Below, in pieces: positions 1 to 8,629 of a stretch of 64,000 nt of DNA. Each line of letters begins with the position of its first letter. Within the stretch, counting starts at the first letter, position 1. The position numbers were made by a program, and so were the translations under genes. Source of the DNA: Anaerostipes sp. 992a (GTDB lineage: Bacteria > Bacillota > Clostridia > Lachnospirales > Lachnospiraceae); contig NZ_MJIG01000004.1 in NCBI RefSeq assembly GCF_001940245.1, positions 558,001-622,000 of the forward strand, written 5' to 3'. The notes beneath the pieces were generated by a model. The model had not been told where the DNA came from. It worked only from the letters and a program-made list of their open reading frames with translations, and did not search any database.

Positions 1-202
1 ATCAACTTCATCTCTTGCTGCCACTCAAAATATAGACAAATATACCCATATCGAGATATTGAAAGTTTTCACAAACTTTTCTTACTGCTTCATCCTGTAT
101 GCTTTTGCGATTACAAGTAATACGCTACTCACAAGTTCTTGTACAGTCCACAGTCGTAAATTCCCGACTAAAGCCATCGGTACATGCCTACAAACGCTTG
201 TT
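1..202 (-). ncRNA. Putative omegaRNA / IS right-end region downstream of tnpB
   Basis: No ORF is seen here. On the minus strand, immediately after the tnpB stop, the sequence has small hairpins: AAAGTTT/AAACTTT around 62-79 and ATATC/GATAT at 48-59. TnpB enzymes of IS605/IS607 elements are known to use an RNA from the transposon 3' end as scaffold plus guide, with the guide lying in the flank beyond the element. The position and structure fit that role. I cannot fix the RNA ends or the guide from sequence alone. Confidence 0.45.
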
Positions 203-1381
203 TTATGCTATTTTGTAGGATATTGCATCTCTTAAATTAAGGCTTGCATTATAATCTCTATCAGCATGATATCCACACTCACAAATATATTCTCTATCAG
301 AAAGTTTTAAATCTCTCTTAATACAACCACATTCATGACATAGCTTACTTGATGGATACCATCTATCTACAATTCTTAATTCAATTCCCAGTTCTTTGCA
401 TTTTGCTTCAAGTTTTGTTCTAAACTCATAGAATTTCTGTGAAGCAACTGCTTTAGACAGATGCTTATTCTTCATCATTCCTTTTACATTCAAATCTTCA
501 ATGGTAATATAAGATGGTTTGGTTTTCACTATCTCATTTACACATTTATTGATATAATCGGTACGAATATTGTCTATTCTATGATGAAGTTTCTGTACCT
601 TTAAGACTTGTTTTTGAATATTTTGTCTAGTGGCTTCTCCTTTCATTTTATTGTTGCGTTTTTTTAAGTCTTCGTATTTTCTCGATAGACAACGCTGTTC
701 TCTTTTTAATTGTTTCTCTAATTTTTTTAATTTTGCGGTTTTATTTACATTTTTCTTTATAATACCGTTACTGATAACTGCAAATTCCTTGATGCCTAGA
801 TCAATTCCTAATCCAAAATTATTTAATTTTGGTTTTTCTGTATTTGGAATATCAATCAAAACAGATACATAATATCTTCCAGCCTTGCAGGAGACTGTAC
901 CACTTTTAATCACATATCCTTGCTTTGTTGTTGGAATGTAACCCTTTTCTTTTAATTTGACCCATCCAAGAGTAGGGATATTAATTCGATGTCTTTCACA
1001 GAAACAATCTTTTGGATTATTTTTCACAAAATACATTTTCACATCTGACTTATTCTTTTTTTTAAATCTGGGAAATCTACTTTGCTTTTTAAAAAATCTG
1101 GTAAAAGCAGTATACGCATTTTCCATGGATTTTTTAACTGACTTAGAACTCACATCTTTTATCCATAAATATTCTGGATTATTTAGTAGAAATTCATTAT
1201 TTAGCCATACACTAAAAGATTTTGCTGTCATAAATTTTTCACCTTTGTTATAAAGTTCTTTATTATGGGCAATATAAAAATTATAAATAAATCTACAAGT
1301 TCCAATTGTTTTATTTATCTTTTGTATTTGTTCCTGCGTTGGGTTTATTTCCGTTTTGTAACTCTTTCGCAATTTCCTCAT
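203..1381 (-). CDS. tnpB: TnpB, IS607/IS605-type RNA-guided nuclease
   Basis: A 392-residue protein of full TnpB length. The N-terminus (KSYKTEINPTQEQ) is the usual helix-turn-helix start of OrfB/TnpB. A RuvC-like nuclease follows, with its three acidic positions visible: D in GLGIDLGIKEFAV, E in ITIEDLNVKGM and D in DRDYNASLN. A four-cysteine zinc ribbon (CHECGC...CECG) lies between the second and third. TnpB family members are omegaRNA-guided DNA nucleases that help retain the element at its donor site. The gene overlaps the tail of the tnpA remnant by 71 bases, as is common in IS607 elements. It shows no stop or frameshift, so it may still be active although its partner is broken. Confidence 0.93.
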   Translation of the reverse strand: MRKLRKSYKTEINPTQEQIQKINKTIGTCRFIYNFYIAHNKELYNKGEKFMTAKSFSVWLNNEFLLNNPEYLWIKDVSSKSVKKSMENAYTAFTRFFKKQSRFPRFKKKNKSDVKMYFVKNNPKDCFCERHRINIPTLGWVKLKEKGYIPTTKQGYVIKSGTVSCKAGRYYVSVLIDIPNTEKPKLNNFGLGIDLGIKEFAVISNGIIKKNVNKTAKLKKLEKQLKREQRCLSRKYEDLKKRNNKMKGEATRQNIQKQVLKVQKLHHRIDNIRTDYINKCVNEIVKTKPSYITIEDLNVKGMMKNKHLSKAVASQKFYEFRTKLEAKCKELGIELRIVDRWYPSSKLCHECGCIKRDLKLSDREYICECGYHADRDYNASLNLRDAISYKIA

Positions 1382-1587
1382 CCTCCTTTATCTGATTTTT
1401 ATACTTGCGAAATCCATACAATCTACAACTGAACACATGTAAGATTGATATAATATCTTCTGTTAGTTGGAATACGATTTGCTTTGAGAATTCCATCTCT
1501 GTCCCAACGTTGAAGAGTTTTTACTGACACTCCAAGTAATTCAGCAAAATCTTTTGGTTTATAATTTGTGATATTTGATGTGTTCAT
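1311..1587 (-). pseudogene. tnpA: IS607 serine transposase TnpA, internal deletion
   Basis: The start at 1587 has AGGAG eight bases upstream. The first frame gives a MerR-like helix-turn-helix (KPKDFAELLGVSVKTLQRWDRDG, split here as KPKDFAELLGVSV and KTLQRWDRDG) followed by IPTNRRYY, then stops at 1423. A second frame, from about 1464 to 1311, gives the typical IS607 TnpA tail (TEDIISILHVFSCRLYG, then a charged end). The serine-recombinase catalytic domain that should lie between them, over 100 residues, is missing. The switch falls in 1449-1464, where the same bases encode NRRYY in one frame and TEDII in the other, which suggests a deletion between short matching sequences. The N-terminal 54 residues could still be made as a DNA-binding peptide. 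Confidence 0.8.
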
Positions 1588-1669
1588 AAATAATTCTCCT
1601 TTCTTTATAAACACATTGCATCACATATAAACATATTTATCTATATTTTTGATTGCTTAACAATCGCTC

Positions 1670-2518
1670 CTAAATCGCAATTGGAATATTCTTCACCTGT
1701 GGACCTGCCTGATAATTCTCGATCTTAAAATCATCCAATGTGAAATCATAAAAGTTTTTAATATCCGGGTTCATCCAGAAATCAGGTGCCGGATAGGTTG
1801 GTCTTTGAATCAATTCCTTGATAATCGGTATATGGCGATCATAAATATGTGCATCGGCGATTACATGCAGCAATTCTCCTGCCTCCATATCACATACTTG
1901 TGCAATCATCATAAGCAGTACAGAGTATTGTACTACATTCCAGTTATTTGCTGCTAAAATATCCTGGGAACGTTGATTCAACACTGCATTCAATGTCAAC
2001 TTATCATGTCCCTGTTTTTGTGTTACATTAAATGTCATGCTATATGCACATGGATAAAGATTCATCTCATGCAAATCCTCATGAACATAAATATTGGTCA
2101 GGATTCTCCGGCTATATGGATGATTCTTCAGATCATAAATCACACGATCCACCTGATCCATCATACCTTCTTTATACTGGTGCTTTACGCCTAACTGATA
2201 TCCATAAGCTTTTCCGATGGAGCCATCTTCATCTGCCCATTCATCCCAGATATTACTCTTTAAATCATGAATATTGTTGGATTTCTTCTGCCAAATCCAT
2301 AAAATCTCATCAATAGCAGACTTTACATACGTCTTTCGCAACGTAAGTGCCGGAAATTCCTTGCTTAAATCATAGCGATTGACCACTCCAAATTGCTTGA
2401 TCGTATAGGCATACTGTCCATCCGGCCATTTGGGACGAACCTTTTCTCCTTCCGTACTATACCCATTTTGGATAATATTGTTACACATCTGAATAAATAA
2501 TGTATCTGCGTAGCTCAT
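1670..2518 (-). CDS. thyA: Thymidylate synthase
   Basis: Makes dTMP from dUMP using methylene-tetrahydrofolate. The start at 2518 is preferred over the GTG at 2530 because GAGG lies seven bases before it; this gives 282 residues. Family features seen: the phosphate-binding HPYSRRIL, the catalytic-cysteine loop LYPCAYSM (Cys about 157), NQRSQD, an NWN segment at the usual substrate-binding asparagine, and DAHIYDRH near the C-terminus. The cysteine loop differs from the textbook LPPCH: the residue after Cys is Ala rather than His. It is translationally coupled to the YtvI-like gene, whose TGA stop is nine bases upstream. An IS607 copy lies directly downstream. Confidence 0.93.
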   Translation of the reverse strand: MSYADTLFIQMCNNIIQNGYSTEGEKVRPKWPDGQYAYTIKQFGVVNRYDLSKEFPALTLRKTYVKSAIDEILWIWQKKSNNIHDLKSNIWDEWADEDGSIGKAYGYQLGVKHQYKEGMMDQVDRVIYDLKNHPYSRRILTNIYVHEDLHEMNLYPCAYSMTFNVTQKQGHDKLTLNAVLNQRSQDILAANNWNVVQYSVLLMMIAQVCDMEAGELLHVIADAHIYDRHIPIIKELIQRPTYPAPDFWMNPDIKNFYDFTLDDFKIENYQAGPQVKNIPIAI

Positions 2519-2526
2519 CTTTGTCC

Positions 2527-3663
2527 TCACTTATTTTCTTTTTCTAAATCATGCAACATGGTAAGCCGGTACTTCGTCCGATTGATCATAGAATCAAAGG
2601 CTCCTCTTTTATACAGATTCGTAAAGAAGATACCAAATACCAATGCCAGAATCAGCCCTCCAATGCCCTTTAATTTCAATCCTGCATACATAAGAATCAA
2701 AGTCATCAAGGAATTCATCTCCATCTGATCCCCAATCATCTTCGGCTGCAATACCTGCTTTAATACAAGACAGATCACATACAAGATCAAAAAACCAATG
2801 CCTGCTTTTACCTGACCTGTAATCATCATATAAATTGCCCATGGAATCAATGCCGTTCCTGTTCCCAAAAATGGCAATACATCCAACAATGAAATCAAAA
2901 CCGCAAATAAAACTCCGTAATTGATTCCCAAAACGAGAAAACCGATCCATAGAATAATGGCAATGACCACCATAAGCTTCATCTGCACCAGACAATAGCT
3001 TCCCAGAACTCCCAGGGTATTCTGACAAAAGATGTCAACCTTCTCCTTAATAAATTCCGGCATGATCTTCCGATAGTTTTTTATAATCTCTTCCCGCTCA
3101 CAAATTAACAAATAGGCGGAAATCAACATAACGATGGTTCCAATCAATCCATTGGTCACTCCTTTTGCAAAGGAACCAGCATGTTCCATGCCATAAGCAC
3201 CAATATTACTCACAACAGAAGAAATAGCTGAATTTGCAGATACAACCACTTTGTGAATGCCTTCCTGCAAAAATGGCAGAGATGCTATATGCCATCTGGA
3301 AATTCGCTCTCCAAAACTTCCCAGTTGCTCCATCATTTTATGATAGATATTAGGAAGATCCGCTGCCCATTCCAATGCCTGATTACCTATAACAGAAACC
3401 AACAATACAATAACACCAGCCACCGCACAAATAGAAAGAATCAAAATCATAGCAGATCCCCACTTACGTGAGACCTTTAACTTCTTTTCCAGAAAACTGC
3501 ACAGAGGCCCAGCCAGCATAGCCACGATCCAGCTGACCACAAAAGGCCAGAAAAATCCCAGAAGCTTAGGAATACCATAAATCAACAGTACGAGCGCAAA
3601 GATTCCAAATACAAATTCAAATACAAGTTCCAAATAAATTTCCCATCGTTTCATCTTCATCAT
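2527..3663 (-). CDS. ytvI: YtvI-like sporulation membrane protein (AI-2E transporter superfamily)
   Basis: A 378-residue integral membrane protein with about seven to eight hydrophobic segments in the AI-2E/PerM layout: paired N-terminal helices, a soluble stretch (about residues 90-165, with GSFGERISRW), then a C-terminal bundle containing LLDVLPFLGTGTALIPW and the LQPKMIGDQMEMNSL motif. Length and pattern fit the sporulation protein YtvI, and the genome clearly sporulates. The superfamily also contains transporters of unknown substrate, so the sporulation role is inferred. It is followed directly by thyA. Confidence 0.75.
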   Translation of the reverse strand: MMKMKRWEIYLELVFEFVFGIFALVLLIYGIPKLLGFFWPFVVSWIVAMLAGPLCSFLEKKLKVSRKWGSAMILILSICAVAGVIVLLVSVIGNQALEWAADLPNIYHKMMEQLGSFGERISRWHIASLPFLQEGIHKVVVSANSAISSVVSNIGAYGMEHAGSFAKGVTNGLIGTIVMLISAYLLICEREEIIKNYRKIMPEFIKEKVDIFCQNTLGVLGSYCLVQMKLMVVIAIILWIGFLVLGINYGVLFAVLISLLDVLPFLGTGTALIPWAIYMMITGQVKAGIGFLILYVICLVLKQVLQPKMIGDQMEMNSLMTLILMYAGLKLKGIGGLILALVFGIFFTNLYKRGAFDSMINRTKYRLTMLHDLEKENK

Positions 3664-3704
3664 CTACTTTCTCTTTCTATGCCAAAGAGAACTTCTATCC
3701 TCTC

Positions 3705-4388
3705 TTATGATTCCAGCAGACGCACCTCTTCTTTCTTCCAATCATAATACAAAACCTGATCCGACAGCCGCTCCCTCTCAGAGACTACAGTCCGGTTGGC
3801 TTCCCAGACCATATCCTTCAGATTACGAGAATCCTCAACCTCAGACTTGGCAATCAGAAGAACTTCATGTATGCTGGATGGAAGAATATAGAAATCCTGT
3901 CCTACTTCCTGTGCGAATGCCTCCAAAGCACCCGGATAGAAAATGGTTGCGGCACCATTAATTCCTATGGCATTAGTCAGTACATATAACGGAAGATCCG
4001 GACCTCCAAGATCCACCCACTGTCTGATTGCCTCTAAAATCTTACATCTTTTTACCGGAAATAATCTTGGCGTATTCCACAGGGCTGTCCGAATCATCTC
4101 CACCTCGTCCACTTCCCAGTATTCCAAATGATCGTTTTGGATCAAAGCTGAGGAAATTCCCCTTTCATCCTGATGAAACAACCATCGAAAAGTAATCGCC
4201 ATGTCAAATAACCGGACATGGGGACATCGCCTTAGCAATTCTTCATTCTGCAGAGCAGAAATCACCCGATAAAAGATTCTCGGTCGAATCCTTCCATAGG
4301 AAAAGACTCCCTCTTCCTGATTTCCATCTGATTCCATCGATACATCCACATTGTCATTGACATATTTTTTAAATTCTTCATACTTCAT
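3705..4388 (-). CDS. DUF5688 family protein
   Basis: A soluble protein of 227 residues without signal peptide or membrane segment. The start at 4388 (MKYEEFKKYV) has AGGAGG eight bases upstream; an upstream in-frame start at 4457 lacks such a site. The body (RPRIFYRVISALQNEELL, LFDMAITFRWLFHQDE, then a C-terminal YDWKKEEV) matches what I know of DUF5688, a Firmicutes family of unknown function, often present in several copies. No catalytic motif is evident. It is probably transcribed with or just ahead of the YtvI-like gene. Confidence 0.65.
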   Translation of the reverse strand: MKYEEFKKYVNDNVDVSMESDGNQEEGVFSYGRIRPRIFYRVISALQNEELLRRCPHVRLFDMAITFRWLFHQDERGISSALIQNDHLEYWEVDEVEMIRTALWNTPRLFPVKRCKILEAIRQWVDLGGPDLPLYVLTNAIGINGAATIFYPGALEAFAQEVGQDFYILPSSIHEVLLIAKSEVEDSRNLKDMVWEANRTVVSERERLSDQVLYYDWKKEEVRLLES

Positions 4389-4476
4389 TGAACATGTCCT
4401 CCTATTCTTCATAGGATTACATAGAACAAAGCCGTATCCCCCTAAGACTCTAAACACTTTCTCCGTGTAAATCCTG

Positions 4477-4493
4477 AAATGACTCAGTCATTT
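4477..4493. promoter_or_regulatory. 17-bp perfect palindrome upstream of the DUF5688 gene
   Basis: AAATGACT-C-AGTCATTT is a perfect inverted repeat in the 180-base gap between hisC (ending 4569) and the DUF5688 start at 4388. It sits about 90 bases upstream of that start, a plausible operator position. No regulator is identified. The rest of the gap is AT-rich, with a second weak palindrome (TGTAAA...TTTACA, about 4536-4550) after hisC. Confidence 0.35.
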
Positions 4494-4568
4494 TTACATA
4501 GTCTACAGAAAAATAACGCATATTTCAAGAGGGTTGTAAATTTTTTACATTTTTTAAGAATTATTTTA

Positions 4569-5621
4569 TTATTTTGTTAAAAAATCTTTTACGAATTTTA
4601 GAAAGCTTTCCATCTCTTCTCTCGTTCCAATGGTAATTCGAAGATAATGATTGATTCTAGGCTTATCAAAATATCTTACAAAGATATCTTCTTTCTTTGC
4701 AGCTTCAAATATATCCTTCGCCTCAGCTGTCTCATGAGTAACAAACAAGAAGTTGGACTTTGAATCTGCAAAAGAGAATCCCAGATTTCTCATCTCCTCC
4801 TTAAACCATTCCCGTGTATCTATAATTTTCTTTATCGTTTCCTGAAAATATTCCTCATCCTCCAGTACTGCTGCTCCTATGGCGATTGCCGGCTGATTCA
4901 TGGTATAAGAATTAAAAGAATATTTTACGTCATTGATTGCCTTGATCAATTCCTTATTTCCCATAGCATAACCAATTCGAAGTCCTGCCAGTGAACGAGA
5001 TTTTGAATAGGTCTGTACGACCAGAAGATTTTCATATTTTTCTAACAACGGTTTTGCAGATATTCCGCCAAAATCAATATAGGCTTCATCTACAATTACG
5101 ATTACATCCTGATTTGCCTGAACGATGTCTTCTATAAAATCCAAATCTACCAAAACTCCTGTCGGTGCATTTGGATTTGGGAATATAATCCCGCCATTTG
5201 GTTCCATATAATCTTCTTTTCGAAGATAAAAGTTCTCATCCAATGCCTTTGTCTCATATGGAATCTTGAACAGATCCGCCCAGACATCATAAAAAGAATA
5301 CGTAATATCCGGGAAAAAGACTGGCTTTTCTGAATTGAAAAATGTCATAAATGCCATAGCAAGCACGTCATCAGATCCAACTCCTACAAACACCTGATCA
5401 TCCGATAATCCATGATATTCTGCCAGCGCATGAACCAGCTTACCGGCTGCAGGATCTGGATATAATCTCCATCCTTCTACTTTTCCCATCATTTCCTGCA
5501 CTTTTTTTGATGGTGGATATGGATTTTCATTGGTGTTTAACTTGATCAGATTTGTTCTTTTTGGCTGTTCTCCCGGTGTATACGGAACTACCTTTCGAAT
5601 ATTATCTCTCCAGTTTCCCAT
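4569..5621 (-). CDS. hisC: Histidinol-phosphate aminotransferase
   Basis: A PLP-dependent fold-type I aminotransferase of 350 residues. Visible features: LNTNENPYPPS near the N-terminus, FPNPNAPTG, VDEAYIDF (the Asp that contacts the pyridine nitrogen), TYSKSRSLAGLRIGYA with the Schiff-base lysine, and a C-terminal RITIGT with the carboxylate-binding arginine. This pattern is typical of HisC. The start at 5621 (MGNWRDN) has AAAGGAG upstream and lies one base past the stop of the preceding aminotransferase gene; a longer in-frame start at 5648 would overlap it. No other his genes are in the window, so a role outside histidine synthesis cannot be excluded. Confidence 0.85.
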   Translation of the reverse strand: MGNWRDNIRKVVPYTPGEQPKRTNLIKLNTNENPYPPSKKVQEMMGKVEGWRLYPDPAAGKLVHALAEYHGLSDDQVFVGVGSDDVLAMAFMTFFNSEKPVFFPDITYSFYDVWADLFKIPYETKALDENFYLRKEDYMEPNGGIIFPNPNAPTGVLVDLDFIEDIVQANQDVIVIVDEAYIDFGGISAKPLLEKYENLLVVQTYSKSRSLAGLRIGYAMGNKELIKAINDVKYSFNSYTMNQPAIAIGAAVLEDEEYFQETIKKIIDTREWFKEEMRNLGFSFADSKSNFLFVTHETAEAKDIFEAAKKEDIFVRYFDKPRINHYLRITIGTREEMESFLKFVKDFLTK

Positions 5622-5622
5622 T

Positions 5623-6819
5623 TTACTTTTCTCCTTTGTATTCATCAATTAGTTTTTTAAATAATGGCAATGCCCGTTTGATTCGTTCTGGCTCTACACA
5701 GTAGCTGATGCGCACATGTCCTGGACATCCAAAGCTGTCACTCGGTACCAGTAACAGATCATATTTTTTCGCTCTTTCACAAAAAGCATTTGCATCTTCT
5801 TCCAATGCTTTTGGAAATAAATAAAAGGCTCCTCCTGGTTCCACACATTCATATCCCATATCTACCAGTGCCTGATAGAACAGTTTCTTATTCTCTGCAT
5901 ATACAGATAGATCAGCTGTATCATCCACACATCTTGCCACGACCTTCTGAAACATGGATGGTACGCATACATAGGATAATAATCTGGCTGACTGAACCAG
6001 CGCCCCCAGCATCACATCTGCATCTGCAATGCGATTGGAAAATGCAATGTATCCAATTCTTTCTCCCGGAAGTGATAGAGATTTGGAATAAGAATAGCAT
6101 ACCAAAGTATTATCATAATAATGTGGAACATAGGAAACTTCAAAACCATCGTATACGATTTCTCGATATGGTTCATCGGAAACAATATAGATTGGATGAC
6201 CATATTCCTTTTGCTTCTCTTCCAGCAGCGCAGCCAACCTCTGAATGGTTTCCTTTGAATATACCGCTCCAGAAGGATTGTTTGGGGAATTAATCAACAC
6301 TGCCTTCGTATTACTGGTCAACTTTTCTTCCAATACTTCAAAGTTGATCTGAAAAGAAGTTACGTCTGCCGGAATCACCTCAAGATGAACTCCTGCTGAA
6401 ATCGCATATGCCTGATATTCTGGAAAATATGGTGCAAATGTGATAATCTGATCCTCCGCTCCATTGGTCAACACTTTAAATAAGATACCAAGGGATGCAG
6501 CTGCTCCATTGGTCATAAAAATATTATTGGCGGTATAATCCATCTCATATTTGCGATTTAAAGAATTGGCAATAGTTTCTCTGACAGATGGGATTCCTGC
6601 ATTCGGTGCATATCCATGACGCTCTACCGGATTTTGTTCTTTCATGATACCATAAATCGCCTGATCCACAGATTCTGGTGCCGGAACACTTGGATTTCCG
6701 ATACTAAAATCGAAAACATTTTCCGGACCTACCACTTTTGCTCTTTCCATTCCATATTCGAAAATTTCACGAATAATTGATTTTTGTTTCGTCATTGCAA
6801 GTACTTTCTCTGATAGCAT
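5623..6819 (-). CDS. PLP-dependent aminotransferase, class I (aspartate aminotransferase-like)
   Basis: A 398-residue fold-type I aminotransferase. It shows DFSIGNPSVPAP near residue 40, INSPNNPSGAVYS (substrate Asn), SDEPYREIVYDG, the lysine motif SYSKSLSLPGERIGYIA near residue 240, and HVRISYCV with the C-terminal arginine. It starts at ATG 6819 behind GGGAGG. This is the general aspartate/alanine aminotransferase branch (AspC/AlaT-like); the exact amino donor cannot be read from the sequence. It is translationally coupled to hisC. Confidence 0.8.
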   Translation of the reverse strand: MLSEKVLAMTKQKSIIREIFEYGMERAKVVGPENVFDFSIGNPSVPAPESVDQAIYGIMKEQNPVERHGYAPNAGIPSVRETIANSLNRKYEMDYTANNIFMTNGAAASLGILFKVLTNGAEDQIITFAPYFPEYQAYAISAGVHLEVIPADVTSFQINFEVLEEKLTSNTKAVLINSPNNPSGAVYSKETIQRLAALLEEKQKEYGHPIYIVSDEPYREIVYDGFEVSYVPHYYDNTLVCYSYSKSLSLPGERIGYIAFSNRIADADVMLGALVQSARLLSYVCVPSMFQKVVARCVDDTADLSVYAENKKLFYQALVDMGYECVEPGGAFYLFPKALEEDANAFCERAKKYDLLLVPSDSFGCPGHVRISYCVEPERIKRALPLFKKLIDEYKGEK

Positions 6820-6850
6820 ATTTTTCCTCCCTAAAATGAAATGCTAAATT

Positions 6851-6890
6851 TTATTACATAACAAATTCGAGGAATTTCTTAATGTAATAA
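6851..6890. repeat. Palindromic intergenic repeat, copy A
   Basis: A near-palindrome with 9-base arms TTATTACAT and ATGTAATAA and an inner AAATT/AATTT match. It shares the core ACATAA(G/C)AAATT...AATTTCTTA(A)TGT with copies at 21711 and 35746. It lies just beyond the dapB terminator. Confidence 0.7.
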
Positions 6891-6923
6891 AAAGCAGCTA
6901 TGATTCCATGGAATCATAGCTGT
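6890..6923 (-). terminator. Intrinsic terminator after dapB
   Basis: CAGCTATGATTC and GAATCATAGCTG pair perfectly (6895-6922, loop CATG). On the minus strand the stem is followed by CTTTTTATTA. It lies 17 bases past the dapB stop and ends the dapA-dapB unit. Confidence 0.9.
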
Positions 6924-6939
6924 TTCGCATTGTGATCTA

Positions 6940-7695
6940 TTAGCCGATTACATGGCTCATGTTGTAAAGCCCTGCCGGTTTTCCTGCCAGGAACATGGCT
7001 GCACTGACAGCACCCTTTCCAAAGATTGCTTTGGAATAAGCAGTATGCTTAAATTCGATTACCTCGTCCTGTCCCGCAAAAATAACTTCGTGTTCACCTA
7101 CGATGGTTCCACCACGAACAGCAGAAATTCCGATTTCTTTTACCGGACGCTGCTCTCTTCTTTCACTTCTATCATATACGTATTCATATTCATGATTCAA
7201 AGCATCGTTGATTGCATCAGCCAATGCAATTGCTGTGCCAGATGGAGCATCTAATTTCTTTCTATGATGCTTTTCTACGATATCAATATCAAATCCTGCT
7301 TCTGCTAATACCCTGGTTGCTGCATTTACTAATTTTAATAATGTATTGACACCCAGTGACATGTTAGCTGAACGCAATACTGCTACTTTCTTGCTGGATT
7401 CTTCCAACTTTGCCAATTGTTCATCGGATAATCCTGTCGTACATACTACAACAGGAATCTGTTTTTCCACAGCATAATCCAGCAAAGCATCTACTGCTGG
7501 TGCTGCCGAAAAATCAATGATAGCATCTGCTTCTACATCGCATTCTTTTATATCTGTAAAGACAGGATAGTCGTTCTTTCCTTCATCTACACGGTCAATT
7601 CCGGCAACCATGACAGCGCCTTCTGTCTCTTCGACGATCTTGCTGATCACCTGTCCCATGGCTCCGTTGCAGCCATGCATGATTAATTTTATCAT
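6940..7695 (-). CDS. dapB: 4-hydroxy-tetrahydrodipicolinate reductase
   Basis: Second step of the diaminopimelate branch of lysine synthesis: NAD(P)H-dependent reduction of the DapA product. The 251-residue protein has the Rossmann motif HGCNGAMGQ at its N-terminus and the catalytic/substrate stretch VEKHHRKKLDAPSGTA (about residues 140-156). Length is normal. It follows dapA by 12 bases with its own ribosome site (AAGAGG) and is closed by a strong terminator. In a sporulating cell the same pathway also feeds dipicolinate. Confidence 0.97.
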   Translation of the reverse strand: MIKLIMHGCNGAMGQVISKIVEETEGAVMVAGIDRVDEGKNDYPVFTDIKECDVEADAIIDFSAAPAVDALLDYAVEKQIPVVVCTTGLSDEQLAKLEESSKKVAVLRSANMSLGVNTLLKLVNAATRVLAEAGFDIDIVEKHHRKKLDAPSGTAIALADAINDALNHEYEYVYDRSERREQRPVKEIGISAVRGGTIVGEHEVIFAGQDEVIEFKHTAYSKAIFGKGAVSAAMFLAGKPAGLYNMSHVIG

Positions 7696-7707
7696 CTTTT
7701 GTACCTC

Positions 7708-8592
7708 TTATAAAATATTTAATTTTTTCATGATCTGAATCATCTTTTCCGCATGTGCAGGCTCCATCTCTGTCAATGGTCCTCTGACAGTACCTGTACA
7801 ATATCCTAATTCTGCCATTGCTTTCTTTACAGGAATTGGATTTACTTCACAGAACAATGCATCAATCAATTCAATATACTTTAACTGAAGTTCACGGCTT
7901 TTCTTCACATCGCCAGCCAGATAGCTTGCAACGATCTCATGTGTTTCTGTTGGTACAACATTGGATAATACAGAGATAACGCCCTTACCGCCTAAAGATA
8001 AAATTGGAACGATCTGGTCATCATTGCCTGAATAAAGGTCAATATCTCCCTGTGTAAGGCTCATCAGCTTTGCAACTTGGGAAATATTACCGCTTGCTTC
8101 CTTAATTCCAACAATCGTATCTACTTCTTTTACTAATTTTGCTGCTGTCTCCGGCTGAATGTTACATCCGGTTCTTCCTGGAACATTATACATGATGATC
8201 GGAGCATCAGATGCCTTTGCGATATCTGTATAATACTGAACCAGTCCACCCTGAGTCGCTTTATTATAATAAGGTGTTACCACTAATAATCCATCAACGC
8301 CAATCTGAGCTGACTTCTCTGCCAGATATACAGCCTCTCTTGTACAATTAGATCCTGCTCCTGCAATCACAGGTACTCGCTTATTTACATGATCCACACA
8401 AGCCTTTACTACCTCTAACTGCTCTTCATGAGACATCGTAGATGCTTCTCCTGTAGTACCACAGATGATAATACTGTCTGTCCCCTTCTCAATCTGGTAA
8501 TCAATTACCTTTTCGAGCTGATCATAATCTACAGATTCATCTGTACAAAATGGTGTAATCAATGCTACACCTGCTCCTTCAAAAATTGCCAT
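7708..8592 (-). CDS. dapA: 4-hydroxy-tetrahydrodipicolinate synthase
   Basis: Condenses pyruvate with aspartate semialdehyde, the first committed step to diaminopimelate and lysine. The 294-residue TIM barrel shows ICGTTGEAST (about 44-52), MYNVPGRTG with the catalytic tyrosine, and GIKEASGN with the Schiff-base lysine near 161. It is co-transcribed with dapB. Confidence 0.97.
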   Translation of the reverse strand: MAIFEGAGVALITPFCTDESVDYDQLEKVIDYQIEKGTDSIIICGTTGEASTMSHEEQLEVVKACVDHVNKRVPVIAGAGSNCTREAVYLAEKSAQIGVDGLLVVTPYYNKATQGGLVQYYTDIAKASDAPIIMYNVPGRTGCNIQPETAAKLVKEVDTIVGIKEASGNISQVAKLMSLTQGDIDLYSGNDDQIVPILSLGGKGVISVLSNVVPTETHEIVASYLAGDVKKSRELQLKYIELIDALFCEVNPIPVKKAMAELGYCTGTVRGPLTEMEPAHAEKMIQIMKKLNIL

Positions 8593-8629
8593 AGTCCAAC
8601 AACCTCCTTATATGCTATTCCTTCGTATG

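Larger units (their letters stand above)
1..1640 (-). mobile_element. IS607-family insertion sequence, degenerate
   Basis: A tnpA-tnpB pair in the IS607 arrangement: an N-terminal MerR-like helix-turn-helix of a serine transposase, its C-terminal tail, and a TnpB that overlaps that tail. The unit is read on the minus strand and sits just downstream of thyA. Limits are approximate because IS607 elements have no terminal inverted repeats and make no target duplication. The left end lies between the tnpA start (1587) and the thyA stop (1670). The right end lies somewhere in 1-202 or outside the window. TnpA has lost its catalytic core, so the copy should not move by itself. Confidence 0.8.

Noticed and set aside
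957-1253. Plus-strand ORF opposite tnpB
   Set aside because: Antisense to an intact gene; no RBS and no recognisable protein.
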